DNA of 64,000 bases from Paenarthrobacter nicotinovorans (GCF_021919345.1 NZ_CP089293.1:1798001-1862000), one strand, 5' to 3'; numbered from the stretch's first letter, positions 44,871-53,615 are shown. Program-made: numbers and translations. The notes: generated by a model from the letters alone, not told the origin.

Positions 44871-46237
44871 CAGGCCGCCGTGGCGCCCGTGATGCCGGTG
44901 GTGGATTCGATGACGGGGCGCATCTTCTTCTCCAAGGCTTCGTAGAACATGGACAGGGGGAACTCATCGTCCAGGACCTGGTCGGTTAGCCCGCGGGGGG
45001 CGCCGTCCAAGGGCAGGGCGTCCGGGCCCTTTGCCCAGACCGAAGCCGGGTGCGGGGTGACGGTGCTTGAGATCAGCTCATAGGCGGCCAGCCAGTGGGC
45101 AGCCTTGGGACGATCAATGGAACGCCAGTATAGTTCCTCGATTTTGGCGCCGAGTTCAACGACGACAGCCGCTGCGTCATCCCAGTCGATGGAGAGCTTG
45201 CTGTCGGTCCAGTGGAGTACGTGGTGCTGGTGCATCCAGGCGAACAGGAGCTGCCCGCCCAGGCCGTCGTAGTTGCGGACGCGGTTGCCGGTGATGGCGA
45301 AGCGGAAGATCCGGTCGAAGATGACTGCGTACTGGACAAGCTTTGCGTGCTTGCGGGCATCGGGGTCGGCGTTCTCGTCCTTTTCGATCAGGACGGATTC
45401 GCGGAAGGCGGTCAGGTCGCAGCGCAGTTCTTCAAGGGAGTAGAGGAAGAAGGGCATCCGCTGCTTGATCATGAACGGATCAAACGGAAGGTCGCCGCGC
45501 ATGTGGGTGCGGTCGTGGATCAGGTCCCACATGACGAACGTTCGCTGGGTGAGCTCCTGGTCCTCGATCAGCTGGGCAGCGTCCTCGGGCAGTTCCAGAG
45601 AGGTTGTTTCCGCGGCAGCCTTGAGCACCCGGCGGAAGCGGGCGGCCTCGCGGTCGGCGAAGATGGCTCCCCACGTGAACGTGGGTGTCTCGCGCACCGC
45701 CACGGTCTCCGGGAAGAGCACTGCGGAGTTGGTGTCATAGCCGGGCGTGAAGTCAACGAACCGGATGGGGACGAAGAGCTTGTTGGAGTACTCCCCGGCC
45801 TCCAGGCCGTCAATGAATTCCGGCCAGATGACCTCGATCAGTACAGCTTCGACCAAGCGGTTGGTGCTGCCATTCTGCGTGTACATGGGGAAGACCACCA
45901 GATGCTGGAGGCCGTCGATGCGCTGTTTCTGTGGTTGGAAAGCCTGGAGGGAATCCAGGAAGTCCGGGACGCCGAAGCCTTTGCCGGCCCAACGCTTGAA
46001 GTCCTCCACGAGCAGCGCCAGGTACTGGGCGTCGTGATCGAAGCTGGGGGCGAGGGCCGTGATGGACTTGGTGATGGTGGCTACGAGCCTTGCCGCCTCA
46101 TCGTGGGCAGAGGGATCGGCGATGGATCCGTCCTGCTCCTGGTACCCCTGGAGGGACGTGGCAGCGGCTTTGAGGGCTACCCATTCAGCGTTGTCGGCGG
46201 TGACACGCGGGAGGGTGGCGATAGCGGTGGTGGTCAT
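44870..46237 (-). CDS. DUF6421 family protein, possible metalloenzyme
   Basis: A 455-residue soluble protein that fits DUF6421, an actinobacterial family without a described function. Striking motifs: HDRTH at 241-245, LEELRCD at 268-274, and a His cluster AWMHQHHVLHW near 340. These look like a metal site but match no enzyme that I know. It is first in a three-gene operon with an SDR and a threonine aldolase-like enzyme. ATG at 46237 is preceded by a stable hairpin (46241-46281) over the ribosome site. Confidence 0.75.
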   Translation of the reverse strand: MTTTAIATLPRVTADNAEWVALKAAATSLQGYQEQDGSIADPSAHDEAARLVATITKSITALAPSFDHDAQYLALLVEDFKRWAGKGFGVPDFLDSLQAFQPQKQRIDGLQHLVVFPMYTQNGSTNRLVEAVLIEVIWPEFIDGLEAGEYSNKLFVPIRFVDFTPGYDTNSAVLFPETVAVRETPTFTWGAIFADREAARFRRVLKAAAETTSLELPEDAAQLIEDQELTQRTFVMWDLIHDRTHMRGDLPFDPFMIKQRMPFFLYSLEELRCDLTAFRESVLIEKDENADPDARKHAKLVQYAVIFDRIFRFAITGNRVRNYDGLGGQLLFAWMHQHHVLHWTDSKLSIDWDDAAAVVVELGAKIEELYWRSIDRPKAAHWLAAYELISSTVTPHPASVWAKGPDALPLDGAPRGLTDQVLDDEFPLSMFYEALEKKMRPVIESTTGITGATAA

Positions 46238-46240
46238 GGT

Positions 46241-46281
46241 GCTCGGCCCTTTCCGAAGTTGTTATTGCTTCTGGGCCGAGC
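46241..46281 (-). promoter_or_regulatory. 5'-UTR hairpin before DUF6421
   Basis: In the mRNA, GCTCGGCCC (46273-46281) pairs perfectly with GGGCCGAGC (46241-46249), and inner bases GAAG/CTTC (46268-46271, 46255-46258) can extend it. The structure ends three bases before the start codon and covers part of the GGAAAGGG ribosome site. Possible translational control. Confidence 0.55.
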
Positions 46282-46290
46282 GTAGCAAGC

Positions 46291-46308
46291 GAATAGCATC
46301 GCTAATTC
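46291..46308. promoter_or_regulatory. Near-palindrome upstream of the DUF6421 operon
   Basis: GAATAGCATCGCTAATTC reads as an imperfect dyad (GAATAGC, 3-base centre, GCT-A-ATTC), about 55-70 bases before the start codon. It may be an operator, for example of an Lrp/AsnC protein. I could not place the promoter with confidence. Confidence 0.4.
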
Positions 46309-46344
46309 AAGAATGGACTGAGCATAAGAAACTCTTGCTCATAG

Positions 46345-46379
46345 CCCCCGAACTTGGACCTTTAGATCCAGTTCGGGGG
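46345..46379 (-). terminator. Terminator after msrB
   Basis: Stem CCCCCGAACT(T)GGA with TCCAGTTCGGGGG (46345-46358, 46367-46379), one T bulge, downstream of the msrB stop on the minus strand. Confidence 0.6.
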
Positions 46380-46391
46380 ACACAGAGCCGC

Positions 46392-46832
46392 CTACCGCTC
46401 TTCCGGGTCGACCAGACGGAGCGATATGGAGTTGATGCAGAACCGCTGGTCCGTCGGCGTGCCATAACCTTCGCCCTCGAAAACGTGTCCCAGGTGCGAA
46501 TCACAGTTGGCACACCGTACTTCCACCCGGTCCATGCCCATGGTGCGGTCGTGCAGGTACCTGACAGTACCTTCGGCCAACGGCGCCCAGAAGGACGGCC
46601 ACCCGCAGTGCGAGTCAAACTTCTCCTTGCTGGTGAACAACTCGCTGCCGCAGGCCCGGCACTGGTAGACACCCTCGGTGTGCGTGTCCCAGTACTCGCC
46701 CGTATAAGGGCGCTCAGTGCCGGCCTGGCGCAGCACGCGGTATTCCTCAGGGGTCAACTCCTCGCGCCACTGGGCATCGCTCTTCTCCAGTGGCACTGAA
46801 GGTGTCTTGCTGATGTTTTCAGGAGTGTTCAT
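46392..46832 (-). CDS. msrB: Peptide-methionine (R)-S-oxide reductase
   Basis: A 146-residue MsrB that reduces methionine-R-sulfoxide in proteins. Zinc is held by CRAC (YQCRACGSELF) and CANC (EVRCANCDSHLGHVF); the catalytic Cys is in RFCINSISL near the C-terminus. GWPSFW is the conserved substrate-side motif. A longer N-terminus (25 residues) precedes the family start. It is last after the small conserved gene upstream, 14 bases away. Confidence 0.95.
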   Translation of the reverse strand: MNTPENISKTPSVPLEKSDAQWREELTPEEYRVLRQAGTERPYTGEYWDTHTEGVYQCRACGSELFTSKEKFDSHCGWPSFWAPLAEGTVRYLHDRTMGMDRVEVRCANCDSHLGHVFEGEGYGTPTDQRFCINSISLRLVDPEER

Positions 46833-46846
46833 GTCTTATGCAACGC

Positions 46847-47338
46847 TCACGAGTCGCCGATAAATCCCGAACCCGCGTACAAGTGGAGCACCGGAAGCCC
46901 CAACTGGTCCTGGGCCTTGTTGGCCCAATCCGTGTGGAGCGTGTCAGAGATGGCATGGGGCCGGGTAATGACCACTGCCTGCGCCGCATCCACCTCCCGG
47001 ACCTTGGCCACCAAGCCGTCGACAGCACCGCCGTCGACGATTTCGCCGGTAACACCGCCACCCAGGCCTTCCAGCGCTGCCAGGGAAGTCGACAACGTCA
47101 CCGCGGCTTCCGCACGCTCAGCCGCTGGATCCGGTGACTGGGCAGTAAGTTCCCGGAACGCCTTCGCCACATCAAGCAACGAAAGGTTCTCGAGGAAATC
47201 CACCAAAAGGTGGCGCTCAGTATTGGCAGGCACCAGCACTACCAACGGCGCGTCCCCGCCGTCGATCAGTTTGGCGATGTTCACGCGGTCGTCGGGGCCA
47301 AGGGGCTCTTCAGTCAGGATGACTATGGGATCACTCAT
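46847..47338 (-). CDS. Conserved hypothetical protein (USP-like appearance)
   Basis: A 163-residue soluble protein starting MSDPIVILTEEPLGPDDRVNIAKL and ending LGLPVLHLYAGSGFIGDS. It resembles universal-stress-type alpha/beta folds (VLVPANTERHLLVDFLEN; AVVITRPHAISDTLHTDW) but lacks the usual G-x2-G-x9-G(S/T) nucleotide motif. I do not recognise the family with certainty. ATG at 47338 is the first natural start; earlier codons would run into the divergent gene region. It is 14 bases upstream of msrB and probably transcribed with it. Confidence 0.68.
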   Translation of the reverse strand: MSDPIVILTEEPLGPDDRVNIAKLIDGGDAPLVVLVPANTERHLLVDFLENLSLLDVAKAFRELTAQSPDPAAERAEAAVTLSTSLAALEGLGGGVTGEIVDGGAVDGLVAKVREVDAAQAVVITRPHAISDTLHTDWANKAQDQLGLPVLHLYAGSGFIGDS

Positions 47339-47457
47339 GGCTACAGCGTAGTCCCGGGGAACGGCGTCCGCAGGGTTTCCGCGCCCGATTCGGCCCAACC
47401 TTCGCCGCGCGGGCCCAGCCTGCACCAGCCCACGCCGACTCACGGCAAAATGGAACC

Positions 47458-48744
47458 ATGGCATCAATGACAACGCCAGCGAGCGACGCTGCTGAGAAAA
47501 AACTGTCCCCCCGCACCAAGTGGGCCATTGGAGGTTTTCTTGCCGGCGCCACCATCGCGGGACTTGTCGGCGCCGGTTCCTCTGCGCTCGCCGTCTACTT
47601 TGCCCGCCGGGTCATCACGCCCGCCGCACGGCACGAGGACCAGGAAGTCCTGGCCGTCATCCGGGGAGACAACGGCCTGCAGGTCATCCTGGCTGCCACG
47701 CCCGACTCGACCATCGACGGCGTCTTCAGCCTGTTCTTCTCAGGTGGAAAGGGACACGCCAGGATAGGCCGGATCGTCTCCTACCTGCCCGCCGAACAGA
47801 CCGTCCTCCGGGAAGTCGAGGAGGTCTACAGCGGCGATCTTTCGGAAGCACGCCGGGCGTGGTGGAGCGGCGCTACCTACCCCGACCCGTCCGCGATCGG
47901 CCTTGCGGCCGAAGATGTTGAGATCGACGTCGACGGCGGGAAGGCGCCTGCGTGGTTGATCCGCGCCGATGCCTCGTCACCGGCGCCGGTCTGGGCGATC
48001 ATGGTCCATGGCCGGGGAGCCACCCGGCTCGAAGGTCTCCGGGCAGTCCGCACCGCCCGGGAACTTGGCCTGGACAGTCTGCTCATCTCCTACCGGAACG
48101 ACGGACTGGCACCTTCGGCCCTGGACGGCCGCTACGGTCTGGGCTCCACGGAATGGCGTGATGTGGAGTCAGCCATCGAATACGCCTTGGAGAACGGCGC
48201 ACGTGAAGTGGTGCTTTTCGGTTGGTCCATGGGCGGTGCGATCAGCCTGCAGACTGCGGACCTTTCCAAATACCGGCAAGTCATCAGGGCCTTGGTTTTG
48301 GATGCTCCGGTGATCAACTGGGTGGACGTCATGGCCCACCACGCCGAAATGAACAGGATCCCCTATACCGTGGGGCGTTACGGGCAACTGATGCTGGGCC
48401 ATCCCCTGGGACGCAGGCTGACTGGGCTCGCAGCACCCGTGGACCTCAAAGCAATGGACTGGGACAGCCGCGCCGTTGAGTTGCGCACTCCAACGTTGCT
48501 GATCCACAGTGTGGACGACGACTACGTTCCTTTCGGGCCCTCGGCCAGTCTCGCCGAAAAGAACCCCGAGATGGTGACATTCGAGCCGTTCCACGGTGCC
48601 CGCCACACCAAGGAATGGAACGTCGATCCGGAGCGTTGGGAGCGGCTGGTGCGCTCCTGGCTCCAAGCCCAACTCGCACCCCGGAGGAACCCGGGCCAAT
48701 CGGGCGAAGCCGGCGGTGCTGCTGCCGCGGGGCCCGCAGCCTGA
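47458..48744 (+). CDS. Membrane-anchored alpha/beta hydrolase
   Basis: A 428-residue protein with one hydrophobic anchor (residues 23-48, AIGGFLAGATIAGLVGAG...) and an alpha/beta hydrolase domain. The nucleophile Ser is in the elbow FGWSMGGA, the Asp in HSVDDDYVPFG and the His in GARHTKEW. A region of about 90 residues lies between the anchor and the fold. Likely an esterase or peptidase; substrate unknown. It converges with ybaK, with 3 bases between stops. Ends in an Ala/Gly-rich tail. Confidence 0.85.
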   Translation: MASMTTPASDAAEKKLSPRTKWAIGGFLAGATIAGLVGAGSSALAVYFARRVITPAARHEDQEVLAVIRGDNGLQVILAATPDSTIDGVFSLFFSGGKGHARIGRIVSYLPAEQTVLREVEEVYSGDLSEARRAWWSGATYPDPSAIGLAAEDVEIDVDGGKAPAWLIRADASSPAPVWAIMVHGRGATRLEGLRAVRTARELGLDSLLISYRNDGLAPSALDGRYGLGSTEWRDVESAIEYALENGAREVVLFGWSMGGAISLQTADLSKYRQVIRALVLDAPVINWVDVMAHHAEMNRIPYTVGRYGQLMLGHPLGRRLTGLAAPVDLKAMDWDSRAVELRTPTLLIHSVDDDYVPFGPSASLAEKNPEMVTFEPFHGARHTKEWNVDPERWERLVRSWLQAQLAPRRNPGQSGEAGGAAAAGPAA

Positions 48745-48747
48745 GGG

Positions 48748-49245
48748 TCAGTTGCTTCCCGTGCCGATCGGCCCGGTGACGCCGTTGGTGAGCCGGAGCA
48801 GGTCCGCAGGAGCAAGCTCTATATCCAGGCCCCGACGGCCACCGGAGACCAGGATGGTGTCAAAAGCCAGCGCTGATTCGTCCAGGACCGTGGGGGAGGG
48901 CTGGCGTTGCCCCAGCGGTGATATACCGCCCAGGACGTAGCCAGTGCGGCGTTCAGCAGCTTTGGGATCTGCCATCGCCGCTTTCTTGGACCCGAGGGCC
49001 GCAGCTGCGGCCTTCAGGTCCAGGTTCCCGGACACGGGGACAATGGCAACGGCCAACTTGCCTTCCACCTCCACCATCAGCGTCTTGAAGACACGGTCGG
49101 GATCAATGCCCAGGACCTCCGCCGCTTCCAGCCCGTAGCTGCTTGCAGCGGGATCATGCGCGTAGGGGTGCAGGACGAAGGGAACGCCGGCCGCAGCGAG
49201 TGCTGCTGTTGCCGGCGTTCCCTGTGAAGCCATTTTCCTTGCCAT
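48748..49245 (-). CDS. ybaK: Cys-tRNA(Pro) deacylase YbaK/EbsC family
   Basis: A 165-residue YbaK-type editing protein that hydrolyses mischarged Cys-tRNA(Pro). Landmarks: DPDRVFKTLMVEV with the catalytic-region Lys, VPVSGNLDLKAAAAALGSKKAAMADPKAAERRTGYVLGGISPLG and a conserved C-terminal part. It follows sufE by 18 bases and is the third gene after sseA; the grouping concerns sulfur and cysteine chemistry. An alternative ATG at residue 5 (MASQGTP) is possible. Confidence 0.9.
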   Translation of the reverse strand: MARKMASQGTPATAALAAAGVPFVLHPYAHDPAASSYGLEAAEVLGIDPDRVFKTLMVEVEGKLAVAIVPVSGNLDLKAAAAALGSKKAAMADPKAAERRTGYVLGGISPLGQRQPSPTVLDESALAFDTILVSGGRRGLDIELAPADLLRLTNGVTGPIGTGSN

Positions 49246-49263
49246 ACCGAGTGGCGTTGCCTT

Positions 49264-49722
49264 TCAGTGTTCCAAACGGCTTGCGGCCGCAACCTTCCGC
49301 TTGATGCGGCCGAGCATCGCCGTCATTCCCCGCATCCGCAAGGGCGTGATGGCCCGGGTCAGGCCCAGGAGCTCGGGCATGTCGTCAGGCACCGCAAGGA
49401 TCTCCTTGGCAGTCAGTCCGTCCAGTCCCTCATGCAGCACCCCTGCGAAACCCCGGGTAGTCGGTGCTTCCGGCGGCGCTTTGAAGAAGAGACGGTATGA
49501 ACGCTCGCCGTCGGCGTTCTTCTCTGACTCAATTGTCAGGAACAGCGGGGACTGGCATTCCACGACCTGCTCCAGCAGTTCCGGGTGGTCCTTCAGACGC
49601 TCCGGCAGCTCAGGCAGGCCTCTGGAGAACTCCAGGAGGAGCTGGAGGCGGTCAGGTTCCGTCAACGCCTGGAAGTCGTCAACAATTTCCGCCAGGGCGG
49701 TGGGCAAGGTGTTCGTACTCAT
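49264..49722 (-). CDS. sufE: SufE-type cysteine-desulfurase partner
   Basis: A 152-residue SufE protein that accepts persulfide sulfur from a cysteine desulfurase. The sulfur-accepting Cys lies in LEQVVECQSPLFLTIE near residue 51. The C-terminal stretch (ITPLRMRGMTAMLGRIKRKVAAASRL) is typical of the actinobacterial form. ATG at 49722 is preferred to an earlier start as it gives MSTNTLPTALAEIV. It lies 39 bases after sseA, so the partner may be the rhodanese rather than SufS. Confidence 0.9.
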   Translation of the reverse strand: MSTNTLPTALAEIVDDFQALTEPDRLQLLLEFSRGLPELPERLKDHPELLEQVVECQSPLFLTIESEKNADGERSYRLFFKAPPEAPTTRGFAGVLHEGLDGLTAKEILAVPDDMPELLGLTRAITPLRMRGMTAMLGRIKRKVAAASRLEH

Positions 49723-49761
49723 CTCTTCCAGCTTACGCACAAAGGTGCTGAGAGCGCGGTA

Positions 49762-50688
49762 CTAGCTGTGGACCAAGGCGGAGGGAACTGTACCCCGTTC
49801 GGCTCCCTTGACGATGGGAACCCGCACTGCGTTGCCCCACTCGGTCCACGAGCCGTCGTAGTTGCGCACTGTGTCGAAGCCCAGGAGGTACTTCAGGGCG
49901 AACCAGGTGTGGCTGGACCGCTCGCCGATGCGGCAGTACGCCACGACATCGTCGCCCGGCTTCAGCCCCGCCTCGCCCAGGTAGAGGGCTTCAAGTTCTT
50001 CGCGGCTGCGGTAGGTGCCGTCTTCCGCTGCAGCCCGGGCCCACGGAATTGAGGCGGCCGTGGGAATGTGGCCGCCACGCAAGGCGCCCTCTTCGGGGTA
50101 GGCAGGCATGTGGGTGCGCTGGCCGGTGTATTCCTCGGGGGAGCGGACGTCGATCAAGGGGTTGCCCAAATGTGCCAGGACATCCTCCTTGAAGGCCCGG
50201 ATGGGAGCGTCGTCGCGCTCGACCTCGGGGTATTCGCCCGCAGCAGGCCGGGAGACCTCAGTAGTCAGCTCGCGGCCCTCGGCGATCCATTTGTCGCGTC
50301 CGCCATCAAGGAGGCGGACATCCTGGTGACCGAACAACGTGAAGACCCACAGGGCGTAGGCAGCCCACCAGTTGGACTTGTCGCCGTAGATCACCACAGT
50401 GCTGTCGCGCGAGATGCCCTTGGAAGCGGCGAGGGCAGCGAAGGCTGCCCCGTCGACGTAGTCCCGGGTGACTTCATCGTTCAGGTCGGTGTGCCAGTCG
50501 ATCTTGACTGCTCCCGGGATGTGCCCGGTTTCGTACAGCAGGACGTCCTCGTCCGACTCGACCAGCACCAACTTGCCGTCGGCTACAGCGCCGTCGGCAA
50601 TTGCTGCCGCGAGCCAGTCGCTGGAAACGAGGCGTTCAGGGTTCGCGTAAGAGGCAAACTTTTCGTTTTGTTCAACGGGGTAGGACAT
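49762..50688 (-). CDS. sseA: Thiosulfate/3-mercaptopyruvate sulfurtransferase
   Basis: A 308-residue protein with two rhodanese domains. The catalytic Cys is in [18 protein letters not shown] of the second domain; the first has no catalytic Cys ([17 protein letters not shown]). The active loop CRIGERS fits thiosulfate:cyanide sulfurtransferases. It transfers sulfane sulfur to thiols. It heads an operon with sufE and ybaK, and the first gene diverges from zapE. Confidence 0.92.
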   Translation of the reverse strand: MSYPVEQNEKFASYANPERLVSSDWLAAAIADGAVADGKLVLVESDEDVLLYETGHIPGAVKIDWHTDLNDEVTRDYVDGAAFAALAASKGISRDSTVVIYGDKSNWWAAYALWVFTLFGHQDVRLLDGGRDKWIAEGRELTTEVSRPAAGEYPEVERDDAPIRAFKEDVLAHLGNPLIDVRSPEEYTGQRTHMPAYPEEGALRGGHIPTAASIPWARAAAEDGTYRSREELEALYLGEAGLKPGDDVVAYCRIGERSSHTWFALKYLLGFDTVRNYDGSWTEWGNAVRVPIVKGAERGTVPSALVHS

Positions 50689-50873
50689 GATGGCCTTTCA
50701 CTGACAACGGACGGAGCCAGGCCGTGGAAGGTGGTGCAGGTGCGGGCCCGGCCTGCTTCAACACTAACCACGGGCTGCGCGGATTGCTTCCCGGCGGTCA
50801 TACGGTGAAACATGGGCTTGGTCACGTGTCAGTTACCGTGGCGTCCGTTGCCGGTATTCTTGCTGGGGACCCA

Positions 50874-51935
50874 ATGCCGAAGGAACGGACCACCGTGGTA
50901 AAGATCGAACAACTGGCTGCCCGCACGCCGGCAGTTTCCGTGGAGGAACTCCTCAAGGGTTTCTACCCGTCTCCCCGGTTCGGAGAGGTGTCGTTCGACA
51001 GTTACAGGCCCGATCCTTCCCAACCAAGCCAGGCCAACGCCGTGAAACTCCTGTCGGCATTTGCCGATGGCGTAGGCAACGGCAATGACGCTGGACTCTT
51101 CAAGAAGCTCTTCGCCAAGAAGGCACCGGCCACGAGGGCCGGGATCTACCTCGATGGTGGATTCGGTGTGGGTAAGACCCACCTCCTGGCGTCCCTTTGG
51201 CACAGGTCTCCAGGCCCCAAGGCGTTTGGAACGTTCGTGGAATACACCAACCTGGTGGGGGCGTTGTCGTTCCGCAAGACCGTGGAAGCGCTGAGCAACT
51301 ACAAACTGGTGTGCATCGACGAATTCGAACTCGATGATCCCGGAGACACGGTGCTGATGTCCCGCCTCATGCGGGAACTCGCCGACGCCGGTGTGAAGCT
51401 TGCTGCCACATCGAACACCCTGCCTGGTTCACTGGGCGAAGGCCGCTTCGCCGCCGTCGACTTCCAGCGGGAAATCCAGGTACTCGCGGACCAATTCGAC
51501 GTCGTCAGGATCGACGGCGAGGACTTCCGCCACCGTGGCCTTCCCGCCGCGCCGGCACCGCTCAAGACCGAAGAACTCAAGCACCGGATGCGGACTGAGT
51601 TCGACGGGAAGACCGTGGCGGTGGATGATTTCCGCACCTTGGTCAACCATCTGGCTGCGGTGCACCCCAGCCGGTACCGTCAACTCATTTCCGGCGTGGA
51701 GGCCGTGGTGTGGAGCGGCGTCGAAACCATTACGGAACAGGCCGTCGCGCTCCGTTTCGTGGTGCTGGCCGACCGGCTCTATGACAAAGATGTGCCCATT
51801 CTGGCCAGTGGCGTTCCCTTCGACCAGCTTTTCACCGAAGAAATGATGACGGGCGGATACATGAAGAAGTACTTCCGCGCCGTTTCGCGCCTGACCGCTC
51901 TGGCCCGCGAAGCACAAAATCACGAACCTGCCTGA
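50874..51935 (+). CDS. zapE: ZapE/AFG1-like ATPase
   Basis: A 353-residue AAA-type ATPase of the ZapE/AFG1 family, linked to cell division in proteobacteria and to mitochondrial protein quality in eukaryotes. Walker A GGFGVGKTH is near residue 95, Walker B CIDEFELDD follows, then the sensor region TSNTLPGSLGEGRF. ATG at 50874 is used; GTG at 50895 (MVKIEQLAAR) is a real alternative with a better spaced AAGGA site. A TATTCT -10-like element lies at 50855-50860. Confidence 0.87.
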   Translation: MPKERTTVVKIEQLAARTPAVSVEELLKGFYPSPRFGEVSFDSYRPDPSQPSQANAVKLLSAFADGVGNGNDAGLFKKLFAKKAPATRAGIYLDGGFGVGKTHLLASLWHRSPGPKAFGTFVEYTNLVGALSFRKTVEALSNYKLVCIDEFELDDPGDTVLMSRLMRELADAGVKLAATSNTLPGSLGEGRFAAVDFQREIQVLADQFDVVRIDGEDFRHRGLPAAPAPLKTEELKHRMRTEFDGKTVAVDDFRTLVNHLAAVHPSRYRQLISGVEAVVWSGVETITEQAVALRFVVLADRLYDKDVPILASGVPFDQLFTEEMMTGGYMKKYFRAVSRLTALAREAQNHEPA

Positions 51936-51936
51936 A

Positions 51937-53154
51937 TCAGACCGCTTTTCGGGGTTCGCGGTCCTTCAACACCCAGCGGATAACGATTCCGCCTGCCAAG
52001 GCCCAGAACGCTGCGCCGACACCGGCGAAAGCAATTCCTGAAGCTGCCAGCAGGAAAGTGATGCAGGCCGGTATCCTCTCCTCAGCCACTGCCAGCGCAG
52101 ACGAGATCGAGGCTGCCAAAGTACCCAGCAACGCGAGGCCCGCGACGGCCTCAAGAAGTCCCGGGGGCGCTGCCGCGACAACCGTAACGAGCGCTGCCGA
52201 CGCCGCCGCGAGGACCAGATACGCCAAACCGGAGACGAAGGCGGCGATCCAGCGCCGGCCGTGATCCTTGCCTGCTTCCTCCCCGGCGGCAAGCGCGGCG
52301 CTCAGCGCTGCCAGGTTGATCGCATGGCCGCCGAACGGTGCGCCGGCAATGGTTCCGGCTCCGGTCACCAGCATGGACGGCCGCCACGGGGTGGTGTATC
52401 CAAAGGACTTCAAGACAGCTACGCCGGGAATGTTTTGCGACGCCATGGTGACCACGAACAACGGCAGCGCCAAGCCGATGGCGGCCTCCACGGAGAACAC
52501 CGGCGTTGTCCATTCCAGCCGCGGGAGGAGGCTCTCAGCCGGGATCTGTACGCCCGAGGACATGATGTGGATCCCAATCACCGCCAGTGCCACCAGCAGC
52601 GATGCAGGAACGGACCAGCGTGGCGCGAATTTCATCAGCACGATCCAGCACAACAGCACCGGGGCGATCAACGCCGGTGCCGTACCCAGCGACTTGAAGG
52701 GTGCAAGGCACAAGGGGAGCAGGACACCTGCGAGCATGGCCTGGGCCAAGGCCGTGGGAATCTTTGCCATCAACCTCCCGAGCAACGGAACCAACCCCGT
52801 GAGGACGATCAGCACCCCGACCAACAGGAAGGCACCCACGGCCGCCGGCCACCCGCCGTCGACCGTTCCTGCGGTCGCAAGGAGCGCCGCACCGGGAGTT
52901 GACCACGCGAGGGTCACCGGCATCCTGCTCCGCCAGGACAGCCAGAGGATGCCCAGACCAAAAGTCAGGGTCAGGGCCAGCAAGCCGCTGGAGGCTTGTC
53001 CTTGATCCGCGCCTACTGCCCTGAGTCCAGCAAGGACGACAGCGAATGATGAAGTGAACCCGACCAAGGCTGTGACGATGCCTGCAGTGATCGGCGGTCC
53101 CAAAGCGTCCCGGGTGGCACGGCTGTTGGTGGTTGTCGGGGAGGCTGAAGGCAT
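51937..53154 (-). CDS. BenE-type benzoate/H+ symporter family protein
   Basis: A 405-residue membrane protein with about 12 helices. It resembles the BenE family (GIVTALVGFTSSFAVVLAGLRAVGA, SWRSRMPVTLAWSTPGAALLA, VVTMASQNIPGVAVLKSFGY, APFGGHAINLAALSAAL), whose E. coli YdcO and benzoate symporters take up aromatic acids. Substrate is not established here as no aromatic catabolism gene is close. ATG at 53154 follows GGAGC; earlier starts would only add a non-conserved segment. One base separates its stop from that of zapE. Confidence 0.85.
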   Translation of the reverse strand: MPSASPTTTNSRATRDALGPPITAGIVTALVGFTSSFAVVLAGLRAVGADQGQASSGLLALTLTFGLGILWLSWRSRMPVTLAWSTPGAALLATAGTVDGGWPAAVGAFLLVGVLIVLTGLVPLLGRLMAKIPTALAQAMLAGVLLPLCLAPFKSLGTAPALIAPVLLCWIVLMKFAPRWSVPASLLVALAVIGIHIMSSGVQIPAESLLPRLEWTTPVFSVEAAIGLALPLFVVTMASQNIPGVAVLKSFGYTTPWRPSMLVTGAGTIAGAPFGGHAINLAALSAALAAGEEAGKDHGRRWIAAFVSGLAYLVLAAASAALVTVVAAAPPGLLEAVAGLALLGTLAASISSALAVAEERIPACITFLLAASGIAFAGVGAAFWALAGGIVIRWVLKDREPRKAV

Positions 53155-53287
53155 AAGCTCCAAAATACCTGACCTGTTGGCGGCCGTTGCAAACGCCAAC
53201 AGCACCGGTTAAACGCCAAGGGCACCGGTGGCGCCTCTCGGCGGGACCGGTGCCCCCTTGACGTATCTGGTACGGCGGCTCAGGCAG

Positions 53288-53515
53288 CTACGGCTGCTTC
53301 GGCTCATCCGTGACGGGAGCCTGCTCAGGCTGACCGTCGTTCTTGGCCACGAAGTCGGAAGCGGCGTTCTGGACCTTGTCGACGTGACCGGCGTACTTGC
53401 CGCCCGTCTTTTCGTCCACAAAATCCCCGGCCTTTTCGATGCCATTCTTGATGGCTTCTTCGTTGCCTTGAATGAGACCCTGAGCCTTGCCCTTCAGGTC
53501 GTCAATTAAACCCAC
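53288..53515 (-). CDS. Rv0909-type (MT0933-like) antitoxin family protein
   Basis: A 75-residue acidic/amphipathic protein: MGLIDDLKGKAQGLIQGNEEAIKNGIEKAGDFVDEKTGGKYAGHVDKVQ. The pattern ...K-A-G-D-x-V-D-E-K-T-G-G-K-Y is the signature of the MT0933-like antitoxin family, also found as orphan stress proteins. GTG at 53515 lies behind GGGAGG. No toxin gene is adjacent: neighbours are a transporter and a permease, so it may act without a partner. Confidence 0.8.
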   Translation of the reverse strand: MGLIDDLKGKAQGLIQGNEEAIKNGIEKAGDFVDEKTGGKYAGHVDKVQNAASDFVAKNDGQPEQAPVTDEPKQP

Positions 53516-53615
53516 GGGCACCTCCCTTCCATCGCGGAGCCAGTTCGCTCCTCCGCGTCCGACCCTAACACCAGTTCCCTGAGGTGCCAAGGGCTCAAAC
53601 GCGGCCTGTGGATAA

